NCBI GenBank assembly: GCA_964580465.1 | Contig: CAZOKJ010000011.1 | Coordinates: 1-64,000, forward strand | Direction of reading: 5' to 3' | Length of the DNA stretch: 64,000 nt | DNA from: Taishania sp964580465 | GTDB taxonomy: Bacteria > Bacteroidota > Bacteroidia > Flavobacteriales_D > Crocinitomicaceae | Part shown: piece after piece, positions 43,499 to 52,508 of the stretch | Position numbering within the stretch: position 1 is the stretch's first letter | Layout of the letters: each line of letters starts with the position of its first letter | Translations under genes and position numbers: made by a program | Notes under the pieces: generated by a model | The model's database searches: none | The model's input: the letters and a program-made list of their open reading frames with translations, nothing else | What the model was told of the DNA's origin: nothing

Positions 43499-44998
43499 AT
43501 GAAACCAGTTTTAACATTTATTTCATTGGTTGTAGCATTGGGAATTGTTTTTTTCCTTTTAGTGTTCCAACCATGGCCAATGTTTATTGGAATTTTAGTT
43601 TTCCTGGCAATCGTCGGTATTTATGACGTGACGCAAACAAAACGTACCATTCTACGCAACTTCCCAATTTTGGGGCATTTGCGTTTTATTTTAGAAGGTA
43701 TTGGTCCTGAAATCCGTCAATATTTTATTGAATCCGATACAGAAGGCAAGCCATTGAATAGAACACAACGTACGTATATTTATTCAAGAGCAAAGTTGGA
43801 AAACGACAAGCATCCTTTTGGTACAGAATTAGACTTGTCTATTGAAGGGAATGAGTGGGTACAGCATTCTATTTATCCTTCTCACCATTTGGATGAAGCT
43901 CCGCGAGTTTTGATAGGTGGTGAAAAATGTACACAACCTTATAGCGCGGCTTTGTTTAACATTTCAGCGATGTCTTATGGTTCCTTGAGTAAAAATGCAA
44001 TCATGGCATTGAACAAAGGTGCAAAAACAGGAGGTTTTTATCACAACACTGGTGAAGGAAGTATTTCTCCTTACCATAGAATGGGCGGTGATTTAGTGTA
44101 CCAAATTGGAACAGGTTATTTTGGTTGTAGAGCTAAGGATGGCGGTTTTGACAGAGAAAAATTCAAGGTTACTGCGAATTACCCTGAGGTTAAAATGATC
44201 GAATTAAAAATTTCACAAGGTGCAAAACCTGGACATGGAGGCATCTTGCCGGGAGCTAAAAATACACCTGAAATTGCTGCAATTCGTGGGGTAGAACCAT
44301 ACACAACTGTAGATTCACCTCCTGGACACAGAGCTTTTTCTGATGCTGAAGGTTTATTGACTTTTATCGATGAAATGCGTGAATTAGCTAATGGTAAACC
44401 TGTTGGGTTTAAAATTTGTATTGGAAACACGCGCGAATTTGAAGAAATTTGTGAAACAATGGTAAAAACGGGTAGAAAACCTGATTTCATTACTATTGAT
44501 GGAGCAGAAGGTGGTACTGGTGCTGCACCAATTATCTTCTCAGATCACGTGGGGATGCCATTGGAAAACGCATTGACCTATGCAATCGATACCTTAATTA
44601 AATACGACTTGAAAAAAGACATTAAGGTAATAGCTTCCGCAAAGATTGTTGATGGATTTGATATTTTTAAAGCATTGAGTTTAGGAGCTGATTTGTGCAA
44701 CTCTGCGCGTGGTATGATGTTGGCTTTAGGCTGTATTCAAGCTTTGGCGTGTCACAAAAACACTTGTCCAGCTGGGGTTGCTACTAACAAACCTTCGTTG
44801 GTTCGTGGTTTAGTAGTTGAAGAAAAATGGAAGCGTGTGAAAAATTACCAAAATGAAACGATAAAAGATTTCTTAGGGTTATTTTCTGCGGCTGGCTGTA
44901 AGCAATTGAGTGATTTGAATAGAACATTAATCAACAAACAAATGAACGGAAAGCCTGTAAGTTTTGCAGATATCTATCCGTACCCAGCTAAAAATTAA
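43499..44998 (+). CDS. FMN-binding glutamate-synthase-family protein, membrane anchored
   Basis: A 499-residue protein. Two N-terminal hydrophobic segments (about 4-22 and 26-43) precede a glutamate synthase central-type (alpha/beta barrel) domain. This has the NISAMSYGSLSKNA start, GAKPGHGGILPG, TIDGAEGGTGAAP, and the iron-sulfur Cys motif CHKNTCPAGVAT. The glutaminase domain of GltB is missing, as in archaeal-type and Bacteroidota stand-alone versions. Its activity is uncertain. It follows the phosphohexomutase by 38 bases and ends in a terminator. Confidence 0.88.
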   Translation: MKPVLTFISLVVALGIVFFLLVFQPWPMFIGILVFLAIVGIYDVTQTKRTILRNFPILGHLRFILEGIGPEIRQYFIESDTEGKPLNRTQRTYIYSRAKLENDKHPFGTELDLSIEGNEWVQHSIYPSHHLDEAPRVLIGGEKCTQPYSAALFNISAMSYGSLSKNAIMALNKGAKTGGFYHNTGEGSISPYHRMGGDLVYQIGTGYFGCRAKDGGFDREKFKVTANYPEVKMIELKISQGAKPGHGGILPGAKNTPEIAAIRGVEPYTTVDSPPGHRAFSDAEGLLTFIDEMRELANGKPVGFKICIGNTREFEEICETMVKTGRKPDFITIDGAEGGTGAAPIIFSDHVGMPLENALTYAIDTLIKYDLKKDIKVIASAKIVDGFDIFKALSLGADLCNSARGMMLALGCIQALACHKNTCPAGVATNKPSLVRGLVVEEKWKRVKNYQNETIKDFLGLFSAAGCKQLSDLNRTLINKQMNGKPVSFADIYPYPAKN

Positions 44999-45020
44999 TT
45001 GTTATACAAGTACAAAAAAA

Positions 45021-45057
45021 AATGAGGATATCTGTAAAAGATATCCTCATTTTTTTG
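45021..45057. terminator. Bidirectional terminator before queA end
   Basis: AATGAGGATATC and GATATCCTCATT are perfect 12-base arms, extended by A on the left and T on the right. It separates convergent transcripts. Confidence 0.9.
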
Positions 45058-45069
45058 TGTTATATTTTC

Positions 45070-46122
45070 TTAGTCGATGATTAACATCGCATCACCATAA
45101 GAATAGAATTTATACTTTTCTTGAACAGCTGTTTGATAGGCCTTCATCATTAATTCATGTCCTGTGAAAGCAGAAATCATCATTAACAATGTTGATAATG
45201 GTGTATGGAAATTGGTAATCATACAATTTGCAATGCTGAAATCGTATGGAGGATAAATAAATTTATTAGTCCATCCATTATAAGGTTTTAAGAAACCATC
45301 TGTTGACACAGAAGATTCAATTGAACGCATTGAAGTTGTACCTACAGCACAAACGCGTTTTTTATTTCTAATTCCTTCATTGACAATATCAGCAGCTTTT
45401 TGTGTAATGATTGCTTGTTCTGAATCCATTTTATGTTTTGTCAAATCTTCCACTTCAACAGGTCGGAATGTTCCCAAACCAATATGCAAAGTAACATCAG
45501 CAAAGTTGACACCTTTTAATTCCAAGCGCTTCAACAATTCTTTTGAGAAATGTAATCCAGCAGTTGGTGCAGCTACAGCGCCTTCTTGGGTAGCGAAAAT
45601 TGTTTGGTAACGCTCTTCATCAGCTGGTTCAACAGCACGTTTAATGTATTTTGGAAGTGGTGTTTCTCCTAATTCAGTAATTTTCGCCTTGAATTCTTCG
45701 TAAGTTCCATCGAACAAAAAGCGCAATGTACGACCACGAGAAGTAGTATTGTCAATTACTTCAGCTACTAGTGAATCATCTTCACCAAAATATAACTTGT
45801 TACCAATGCGAATTTTACGAGCAGGATCCACTAAAACATCCCATAATAAACTCTCGCGATTTAACTCACGAAGTAAGAACACTTCAATTTTAGCACCAGT
45901 TTTTTCTTTATTTCCGTACATACGAGCAGGGAAAACCTTCGTATTGTTACGAATCATCACGTCGCCATCAGAAAAATAATTCACTATATCTTTGAAAAGC
46001 TTGTGCTCAATTTTTCCTGATTTGCGATGAACAACCATTAATCTAGCTTCATCACGATTTTCAGATGGATATTCGGATATCAATTCTTGAGGAAGATCGA
46101 AATTAAATTCAGACAGTTTCAT
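45070..46122 (-). CDS. queA: S-adenosylmethionine:tRNA ribosyltransferase-isomerase
   Basis: Transfers the ribosyl part of SAM to preQ1 at position 34 of tRNAs, giving epoxyqueuosine. The 350 residues match the family length. LPQELISEYP at the start, VMIRNNTKVFPAR, PLPKYIKR, AAPTAGLHFS and NFHTPLSTLLMM are all conserved QueA blocks. No other queuosine genes are in the window. Confidence 0.95.
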   Translation of the reverse strand: MKLSEFNFDLPQELISEYPSENRDEARLMVVHRKSGKIEHKLFKDIVNYFSDGDVMIRNNTKVFPARMYGNKEKTGAKIEVFLLRELNRESLLWDVLVDPARKIRIGNKLYFGEDDSLVAEVIDNTTSRGRTLRFLFDGTYEEFKAKITELGETPLPKYIKRAVEPADEERYQTIFATQEGAVAAPTAGLHFSKELLKRLELKGVNFADVTLHIGLGTFRPVEVEDLTKHKMDSEQAIITQKAADIVNEGIRNKKRVCAVGTTSMRSIESSVSTDGFLKPYNGWTNKFIYPPYDFSIANCMITNFHTPLSTLLMMISAFTGHELMMKAYQTAVQEKYKFYSYGDAMLIID

Positions 46123-46290
46123 TTTTGCTTATTTGATACGAGTTAAACTTATACATACAAGATTACAAAGTTAAATAAATTTATCCGCATAATACTGATA
46201 TTTAACGAAAAAATAACCTATAAACCTGAAATTGATTTATAATCATGAAAAATTCTGTAATAAATCTTAAATCCTTAGTTTTTGTTTTAA

Positions 46291-46404
46291 AATGACTGAC
46301 AAGCTGTCGGAGAGGAAGTCCCTCACTCTGTTCGGGATGACAGGCTACTTCTTATGCCCCTATTACTTGTCGAGACTTGTCATTTCGAGCGCAGCGAGAA
46401 ATCT
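46291..46404. repeat. Dispersed intergenic repeat-like element
   Basis: This island stands out by being less AT-rich than its flanks. It carries phrases I recognise from repeated intergenic elements in Bacteroidota and other genomes: CACTCTGTTCGGGATGACA and TGTCATTTCGAGCGCAGCGA followed by GAAATCT. It has imperfect internal symmetry (TGACAAGCTGTC at 46297, CTTGTCGAGACTTGTCA later). It lies in the 505-base gap between queA and a thiolase gene. Recognition is from memory; copies elsewhere cannot be checked here. I see nothing coding in the rest of 46123-46627. Confidence 0.55.
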
Positions 46405-46572
46405 TTTTCAAATTTTCCTACTCTGTTCATCAAATAGATCTTAAGTGTTTCATTTTGCACTTCATCTCAAAAAGTTTCGGATAGTTGTGTGATGTTATGT
46501 GTTTTTTTTGTCAGTGGAGTGGTATGTGAACTTAATAGAATCAAAATCAATTGTTAAGATCCTACTAAAAAA

Positions 46573-46605
46573 AAACAAAGGCCATCCATTGGATGACCTT
46601 TGTTT
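46573..46605 (-). terminator. Terminator of the acetyl-CoA acetyltransferase gene
   Basis: AAACAAAGG-CATCC and GGATG-CCTTTGTTT pair with one internal mismatch. An A run on the plus strand gives a T tail for the minus-strand gene. Confidence 0.75.
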
Positions 46606-46627
46606 ATGCATATTTTTTTGTTAAATA

Positions 46628-47806
46628 TTATAAATTCTCGATGATTACTGCTGATGCACCACCACCACCATTACAAATACCTGCTCCTCCAAATTTACCA
46701 TTGTTTTGTTTCAATACGTTTAACAAGGTAACTAAGATACGAGAACCAGAGTTTCCTAGTGGGTGACCTAAAGCAACTGCTCCTCCGTTAACATCTACTT
46801 TTTCAGGATCTAAACCTAAAATTTTAGTGTTAGCTAAACCAACAACAGAGAATGCTTGGTTTAATTCCCAATAATCAATTTGATCAATTGTCATACCTGC
46901 TCTTTCTAATGCAACTGGAATTGCTTTAGAAGGCGAAGTTGTAAACCATACTGGTTCTTGTGCAGCGTCTCCATAAGAAACAATGCGTCCAATTGGTTTT
47001 AAACCGTATTTTTCAACTGCTTCTTCAGAAGCTAAAATCAATGCAGATGCTCCATCATTCAAAGTAGATGCGTTTGCAGCTGTAATGGTACCGTCTTTTG
47101 CAAATGCAGGTTTTAATCCTGGGATTTTATCTAAAAATACATTTGTAAACTCTTCGTCAACAGAAACAACAACTGGGTCTCCTTTGCGTTGTGGAACACT
47201 TACTGGAACAATCTCATCATTGAATTTTCCTGCTTCCCAAGCTGCAGCAGCTCTTTTGTAAGAAGTAATAGCAAAGTTATCTTGATCTTCACGTGTGAAA
47301 TTGTACTCTGTCGCACATTTTTCAGCACATGTACCCATAGGAACTTGATCATACACGTCTAATAAACCGTCTTTTGTAATACCATCCAACATCGTGATGT
47401 TACCAAACTTCGTTCCGTTTCTTCCGTCAATATAATGAGGTGTTTGTGACATGTTTTCCATACCACCAGCAACAACCACGTGATTGTCTCCCGCAATAAT
47501 ACTTTGAGCAGCTAACATAACAGCTTTCATACCAGAAGCACACACTTTGTTAACTGTTGTACAAGGGACATTGTGACCAATTCCTGCTCCTAACGCTGCT
47601 TGACGTGCTGGTGCTTGACCAACTCCCGCTTGCAATACGTTACCCATGAAAACTTCGTCAACAATTTTTGCATCAATGTTTCCTTTTTTCAAAGCTCCTT
47701 CAATAGCTACTGAACCTAATTTAGTTGCTGGAACAGTAGATAAACCACCCATGAATGCTCCCATTGGAGTACGTGCAGCAGCAACAATATATACTTTCTT
47801 ACTCAT
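46628..47806 (-). CDS. Acetyl-CoA C-acetyltransferase (biosynthetic-type thiolase)
   Basis: Condenses or cleaves acetoacetyl-CoA. It has 392 residues. The acyl-Cys lies in VNKVCASGMKAV (about residue 90), the His in GGAVALGHPLGNSGSR, and the second Cys in GICNGGGGASA, all canonical. The length and CNGGGGAS motif fit AtoB/PhaA-type enzymes rather than the PcaF-like paralogue at 31391. Its substrate range is inferred. Confidence 0.92.
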   Translation of the reverse strand: MSKKVYIVAAARTPMGAFMGGLSTVPATKLGSVAIEGALKKGNIDAKIVDEVFMGNVLQAGVGQAPARQAALGAGIGHNVPCTTVNKVCASGMKAVMLAAQSIIAGDNHVVVAGGMENMSQTPHYIDGRNGTKFGNITMLDGITKDGLLDVYDQVPMGTCAEKCATEYNFTREDQDNFAITSYKRAAAAWEAGKFNDEIVPVSVPQRKGDPVVVSVDEEFTNVFLDKIPGLKPAFAKDGTITAANASTLNDGASALILASEEAVEKYGLKPIGRIVSYGDAAQEPVWFTTSPSKAIPVALERAGMTIDQIDYWELNQAFSVVGLANTKILGLDPEKVDVNGGAVALGHPLGNSGSRILVTLLNVLKQNNGKFGGAGICNGGGGASAVIIENL

Positions 47807-47925
47807 AGTTATTATTTTCTATAAATTATTTGTTACAAATTTAATCATTTCTTTTATTTATTCGGTGTGAATGTTGAAAACAAACGTGAATTTTTTAAAA
47901 ATTAACCTGTTTTTGACAAGAATTG

Positions 47926-48720
47926 CTATGTTGGCGATTGTCTTTTCATAATTTTCCAAAATAATCGAACAGGTAAAATACGTTTTAAACGGACAGCTAA
48001 AATTTCTTTGTTGCCAATAAGTATTTCTCGCTTCTCTTGTTTTACAGCAGCTAACAACTGAGAAGAACATTCAATTGCAGACATTCCTGTTGCTTGATTG
48101 TGGTCCATAATGTTGTGTTTTTCACCGTTTCCATTAATGGCATGCTTAGAAATTTCTGTATTTATTTTTCCTGGATAAGCGAGTGTAACAACGATTCCGT
48201 TTTTCTCTTCTTCTAAAGCTAAACTTTCATAAAAACCTTGTAGCGCGTGCTTTGAAGCGCTATAAGCTGATCGGAGGTAAAAACCAAATTTACCAGCAAT
48301 AGAGGAGATGACTACAATGTGTCCGCTTTTTTGTTGCTGCATATAGGGTAAAACAGCTTTTGTCAAAGCAATGTTTCCAAAGTAATTGACTTCCATGATG
48401 TATCGGTCAACTTCCAAACTTGTTTCTGAAGCGTTGGAACGTTGGCTCAACCCACCATTATTAATCAAATAATCGATTCGGCCATAGTTAGAAATAACTT
48501 GTTCAGCAAGCACTGGAAATTGATCTGATTTTGAAAGATCTAAAGGTAATACAAGATGATTTATACCTTTTAAGCTTGTTAAAACATCGGAAAGTTGTTT
48601 TTCAGAACGAGCAGAAAGAATAACTTTAGCTCCTTCTTGCGCACATTGTTTAGCTATTTGTTCACCAATGCCAGATGATGCGCCTGTTATCCAAACTACT
48701 TTGTCTTTGAAATTTTTCAT
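47926..48720 (-). CDS. Short-chain dehydrogenase/reductase
   Basis: A 264-residue classical SDR. The cofactor motif is TGASSGIG (about 14-21), then NNGGLS, and the active site Ser (ISSIAGKFG) with YSASK (Tyr and Lys of YxxxK). The C-terminal region is basic (AVRLKRILPVRLFWKIM), as in DHRS7-like SDRs. The substrate is not determined. It lies 30 bases after the broken Dph6-like gene on the same strand. Confidence 0.9.
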   Translation of the reverse strand: MKNFKDKVVWITGASSGIGEQIAKQCAQEGAKVILSARSEKQLSDVLTSLKGINHLVLPLDLSKSDQFPVLAEQVISNYGRIDYLINNGGLSQRSNASETSLEVDRYIMEVNYFGNIALTKAVLPYMQQQKSGHIVVISSIAGKFGFYLRSAYSASKHALQGFYESLALEEEKNGIVVTLAYPGKINTEISKHAINGNGEKHNIMDHNQATGMSAIECSSQLLAAVKQEKREILIGNKEILAVRLKRILPVRLFWKIMKRQSPT

Positions 48721-48750
48721 AGCGTAAAGATACTAAAAAAATGTTGAATT

Positions 48751-49449
48751 TTATTTTAACTCAGCTTGCCAATAATGAAAGTCTTTTATTTCACCATCTT
48801 CCATTTTAAAACTATGTGTTAATTCCTTAACTGAAAGAATATCAAAATCAACAGGGTGGCTAAAAATATCTCCATCATAACAAAAAGTATGATACTCTCC
48901 ATTTTCACCACAAGGATCTACATCAGAAGGAAAAGATAAAACAATTTCGGAGTTAAGTGGTTTACCAATATAATTCTTTCCTAGTTTATCAGCTTGAGTG
49001 GTGACAATGATTGTTTTTAAACCTGAATCAAAAAAATCGTTCATGTATTGTTGACCTGAACTACCCCATAATGGCTCCACAACGTGAATAGAGTAGGAGT
49101 TTAATTTTTCTTCCCTGTATTGTTTTACATCCTCTAAATATAAATCCCCGAAAATAAAATGATTGACACCTAATTTTTGAAAATGCTCAACAGCAAGTAG
49201 CATTCCCTCTTCATAATTTTGGGTGTGTTTTGAAAGATTGACAGTGTATAAAGGAATACCGATGCTATCAGCTTGCTTTTTCAATAAATCGAGAGGGATG
49301 TTATGAATAGATGATTTTTGAGAATCTGCATCAATGGTTGTTAATTAGGAAACAACTTCAAAAGAATTGTTTTTCAAAATTTCTCTTAAAGCCATTGCAG
49401 AATCTTTTCCGCCACTCCAATTAAATACTGCTTTTTTGATTTGACTCAT
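48751..49449 (-). pseudogene. Dph6-like ATP-pyrophosphatase (diphthine--ammonia ligase family), interrupted by one stop codon
   Basis: Read as one frame from ATG 49449 this is a 232-codon gene of normal length. The PP-loop lies at residues 10-20 (NWSGGKDSAMAL), and the EGMLLAVEHFQKLGVNHFIFGD and GEYHTFCYDGDIF stretches identify the Dph6/ATP-pyrophosphatase family. A TAA at 49345-49347 interrupts it after EVVS, where a leucine codon (TTA) is expected before LTTIDADSQ. Everything on both sides is intact, so one T-to-A change would explain it. The larger part, from about 49284, could be translated alone but lacks the PP-loop. Bacteria have no diphthamide, so the true substrate is unknown even in intact relatives. 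Confidence 0.85.
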
Positions 49450-49462
49450 TTTAATAAATAAA

Positions 49463-49489
49463 AAAATCCTACCATTCAGATAGGATTTT
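49463..49489. terminator. Terminator between the secreted protein gene and the Dph6-like gene
   Basis: AAAATCCTA and TAGGATTTT, 9-base arms with a 9-base loop. It ends the transcript of the 49931-49509 gene and lies just upstream of the Dph6-like start. Confidence 0.7.
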
Positions 49490-49508
49490 AGTGTGTATTT
49501 AGTTTAAT

Positions 49509-49931
49509 TTATAAATCGTTAGGAATGACAGCTGTTTTGTACTCTCTAGCTTTAGGCTTGATTTTCTCAATAAAAATAACTCTTAATTTCTGACCATCTG
49601 CTACGTGAATCATTTCAGAAATACCATTATTAATTTTTGGTGGTAATTTTTGTGCATTTGCAAATTTTCTGTCTAATAATTCATAATCTCCTTCATTGTA
49701 TTGAATGAAGATGGCAGTAATTGCTCCGTTTTCAACTCGTACTTTTCCATTTAGACATTCTTGTCCATCAGGAGTGAAGAAGCTTAGAATAACATTTCTG
49801 TGCATGTCGTCTGCAACGGAATAAGCTCCTCTTTTATTAAAAGCTTTTTCCAATTTGTCAAAACATCCTTCTTGAGCATACAACCCACTAAGAGTTAGGA
49901 AACTAAAGGCGATAAGTAACGTTTTTTTCAT
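49509..49931 (-). CDS. Small secreted protein of unknown function
   Basis: A 140-residue protein with a signal peptide (MKKTLLIAFSFLTLSGLYAQ). The mature part has two cysteines (GCFDKL and QECLNG) that may form a disulfide, and a beta-rich core (AITAIFIQYNEGDYEL, LRVIFIEKIKPK). No family is recognised. It is transcribed alone, from a promoter in the gap divergent to gmhA. Confidence 0.72.
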   Translation of the reverse strand: MKKTLLIAFSFLTLSGLYAQEGCFDKLEKAFNKRGAYSVADDMHRNVILSFFTPDGQECLNGKVRVENGAITAIFIQYNEGDYELLDRKFANAQKLPPKINNGISEMIHVADGQKLRVIFIEKIKPKAREYKTAVIPNDL

Positions 49932-49989
49932 AATTTTTCTTTTTACGGATAAAAATATCCAAGTCCCAAATATAATAAATACATCTTAA

Positions 49990-50023
49990 TTTGGTTACAT
50001 TTCAATAAAAAATTTTAATTTTG
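49990..50023 (+). promoter_or_regulatory. Probable promoter of gmhA
   Basis: TTTG (49990-49993) and TAATTTTG (50016-50023) are both exact elements, but 22 bases apart rather than about 19. The leader would be about 15 bases. Confidence 0.5.
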
Positions 50024-50042
50024 AACTAATCAAGACGTAATT

Positions 50043-50612
50043 ATGGACAAACAAATAGCATACCATTTTTTTGAATCAGCAGAAATTTTGCAAAAATTTA
50101 ACACTTCTGAGAATTTTGAAAAGTTAGAAAGCGCAGGGAAATTAATGGTTGAATCGTTAAAAAACGGTGGTAAAATCATTAGTTGTGGAAATGGTGGTTC
50201 TATGTGTGATGCCATGCACTTTGCAGAAGAATTATCAGGAAGGTACCGCAATGATAGAAAGGCCCTCGCTGCTGTTTCAATTTCTGATCCAAGTCATATT
50301 TCTTGTGTTGCGAATGATTATGGATATGAATTCGTTTTTTCTCGTTACATAGAAGCGATGGGTAATAAAGGTGATGTTTTGGTGGCTTTTTCAACCTCTG
50401 GGAATTCTAAAAACATCATTCAAGCTATTCATGCTGCTAAAGAAAAAGGAATGAAAGTGGTCGGAATGACTGGTAAAGATGGTGGGAAAATGGCTGAATT
50501 ATGCGATGTGGAAATTCGCGCTCCTCACTCTGAATACGCAGATAGAGCACAAGAAATTCACATCAAATGTGTGCACTCCTTTATTGATTATATTGAACGT
50601 TCACTGTTTTAA
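50043..50612 (+). CDS. gmhA: Sedoheptulose-7-phosphate isomerase
   Basis: First step of ADP-heptose synthesis for lipopolysaccharide. A 189-residue SIS-domain protein with ISCGNGGSMCDAMHFAEEL, VAFSTSGNSKNIIQAI and HSEYADRAQEIHIKCVHS. The phosphate-binding GNGGS and the C-terminal Glu/His active-site residues are conserved. The other heptose genes (hldE, gmhB) are not near. The LtaS-like gene starts 3 bases after its stop. Confidence 0.93.
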   Translation: MDKQIAYHFFESAEILQKFNTSENFEKLESAGKLMVESLKNGGKIISCGNGGSMCDAMHFAEELSGRYRNDRKALAAVSISDPSHISCVANDYGYEFVFSRYIEAMGNKGDVLVAFSTSGNSKNIIQAIHAAKEKGMKVVGMTGKDGGKMAELCDVEIRAPHSEYADRAQEIHIKCVHSFIDYIERSLF

Positions 50613-50615
50613 TGA

Positions 50616-52508
50616 ATGAAAAATTGGTTGCATTATATTCCTTTAAGGGTCAAGTTGCTCGCTTTGCAACTAACCATTGTTTGGAGTGCAATGTTACTAA
50701 CAAGAGTCATTTTTCATATTGCTAATTCCTCTAGTTTCACAAATGTAGGTCTTTTTGATTACATCGTTGGTGCTTGGTTTGATGCGGTGACAATAGGTTT
50801 ACTTTTCTTACCCTACGTAATTTTTTACTTGCTACCTTTTAATGTATTCAATAAGCGTTGGCATCAGCTAATAGCTCGTATTTTGTTTCTGTTAACTACC
50901 ATTGTTGTCATTGGTTTTAACTTAATGGATGTTGAATATTTCAAATATACAAGTAAACGCTCAACAATTGATTTATGGTCCATCGTTAGCGCCGGATCTG
51001 ATATGCAACAATTAGCACTGTCTTTTATTACCGATTTTTGGTGGATCATCTTACTGTTTATTGTGCTTGTTGTTGTTTTATTTCGCTTTTCTAAACGATT
51101 GTTTTCTAGTGAAAAAAAAGAACAATTTCATTTCGGTTGGTCGTTATTTTCCTTCGCTTTTTATATCGGATTAATGATTTTTATTGGTCGTGGAGGTATT
51201 GTTTTCAAACCGGTAGGAGTGTTAGACGCTGCACGTTATTCTCAACCTGGCAACACTGCTTTGGTATTAAATACCCCTTTTACATTAATAAAATCTATTG
51301 GAAGTGAAAGTTTAAAAGAAGTTAGTTATTTTACTGATTTAAAGCAAACTGAAAAGTATTTTAATCCTATAAAAAAAGGGAATCCACAACATTTGTTTGA
51401 TAGAAAACAAAATGTAGTTATTTTAATTTTGGAATCTTTTGGCCAAGAATTTATTGGCTTTTACAACAGAGAAAAATCATACACTCCATTTTTAGATTCT
51501 TTGTTAAAGGAGTCGTGGACATTTTCGGGGAGTTTTGCCAATGGAAAGAAGTCAATAGAAGCAGTTCCGTCCTTGTTTTTGTCGATTCCAAGTTTGCAAG
51601 ATAATCCCTACATTTCATCACCATACAATTCTAATCGAGTGATAGGTTTGCCTGAGTTTTTAAAAAAATATGGCTATGAATCAGCTTTTTATCATGGGGC
51701 TACAAATGGTTCCATGCGTTTTGATTCTTTTTCTCAATTCATTGGTTTTGACCATTATGTTGGTAGAAAAGAGTACAATAATGAATCACATTCAGATGGC
51801 AATTGGGGAATTTTAGATGAGTATTTTAATCCGTGGACAGCTAAGCAATTATCCACTTTAAAAGAGCCGTTCTTAGCTAGTTTATTCACGCTTTCTTCTC
51901 ATCATCCTTTTTATGTTCCCAGCAATCGACAAAAAGAGGTTGTTCACGGGCCACAACCTATTTGTGCTTCAATTAGTTATGCTGATTTATCCTTACGTCT
52001 ATTTTTTGAAGAAGCGAAAAAACAGAAATGGTATGATAATACGGTTTTTGTGTTGTGTGCAGACCACACGCCTGGTACGCAAACACCAGAATACAATCAA
52101 CGTACACAGACCTATCAAATTCCTATTGCGTTTTATCATCCAGGAGGAAAATTACCGAAAGAACGACAAAATACCGTTGCACAACAAATTGATATTTACC
52201 CAACTTTGGTCGATTTATTAGATATTGACGCGCCTTATTACTCATTTGGGCAATCTTTGTTTGATACAAATGACAGTTATTCAATTAGTTACTTAGAGGG
52301 TAGTTATTATTATTTTGAAAACAATGAAATGTTAGTTTTTTCACAAAATCAGGCACGATTTTTGTATGATTATACGATTAGAAGCAATGATTTGGTGGAC
52401 TTATTTTCTACAGAACCGAGCAAGGTTAAAAAGTATGAAAACAGAGTAAAGGCGATAATTCAGCGTTACAACCATGATTTGATTCATAACAAAACAACAG
52501 CAAAGTGA
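50616..52508 (+). CDS. LtaS-like/sulfatase-family membrane phosphotransferase
   Basis: A 630-residue protein with five N-terminal membrane helices (about 12-220) and an extracytoplasmic alkaline-phosphatase-fold domain. Metal/active-site motifs: ILESFGQEF (metal Glu), ANGKKSIEAVPS with Ser 313 at the nucleophile position (Thr in Gram-positive LtaS), and ADHTPGT (metal Asp/His). Relatives in Gram-negatives transfer phosphoglycerol or phosphoethanolamine from phospholipid to glycans or lipid A, leaving diacylglycerol. Its gene overlaps that of a diacylglycerol kinase, which fits this chemistry. The acceptor is unknown. Confidence 0.88.
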   Translation: MKNWLHYIPLRVKLLALQLTIVWSAMLLTRVIFHIANSSSFTNVGLFDYIVGAWFDAVTIGLLFLPYVIFYLLPFNVFNKRWHQLIARILFLLTTIVVIGFNLMDVEYFKYTSKRSTIDLWSIVSAGSDMQQLALSFITDFWWIILLFIVLVVVLFRFSKRLFSSEKKEQFHFGWSLFSFAFYIGLMIFIGRGGIVFKPVGVLDAARYSQPGNTALVLNTPFTLIKSIGSESLKEVSYFTDLKQTEKYFNPIKKGNPQHLFDRKQNVVILILESFGQEFIGFYNREKSYTPFLDSLLKESWTFSGSFANGKKSIEAVPSLFLSIPSLQDNPYISSPYNSNRVIGLPEFLKKYGYESAFYHGATNGSMRFDSFSQFIGFDHYVGRKEYNNESHSDGNWGILDEYFNPWTAKQLSTLKEPFLASLFTLSSHHPFYVPSNRQKEVVHGPQPICASISYADLSLRLFFEEAKKQKWYDNTVFVLCADHTPGTQTPEYNQRTQTYQIPIAFYHPGGKLPKERQNTVAQQIDIYPTLVDLLDIDAPYYSFGQSLFDTNDSYSISYLEGSYYYFENNEMLVFSQNQARFLYDYTIRSNDLVDLFSTEPSKVKKYENRVKAIIQRYNHDLIHNKTTAK

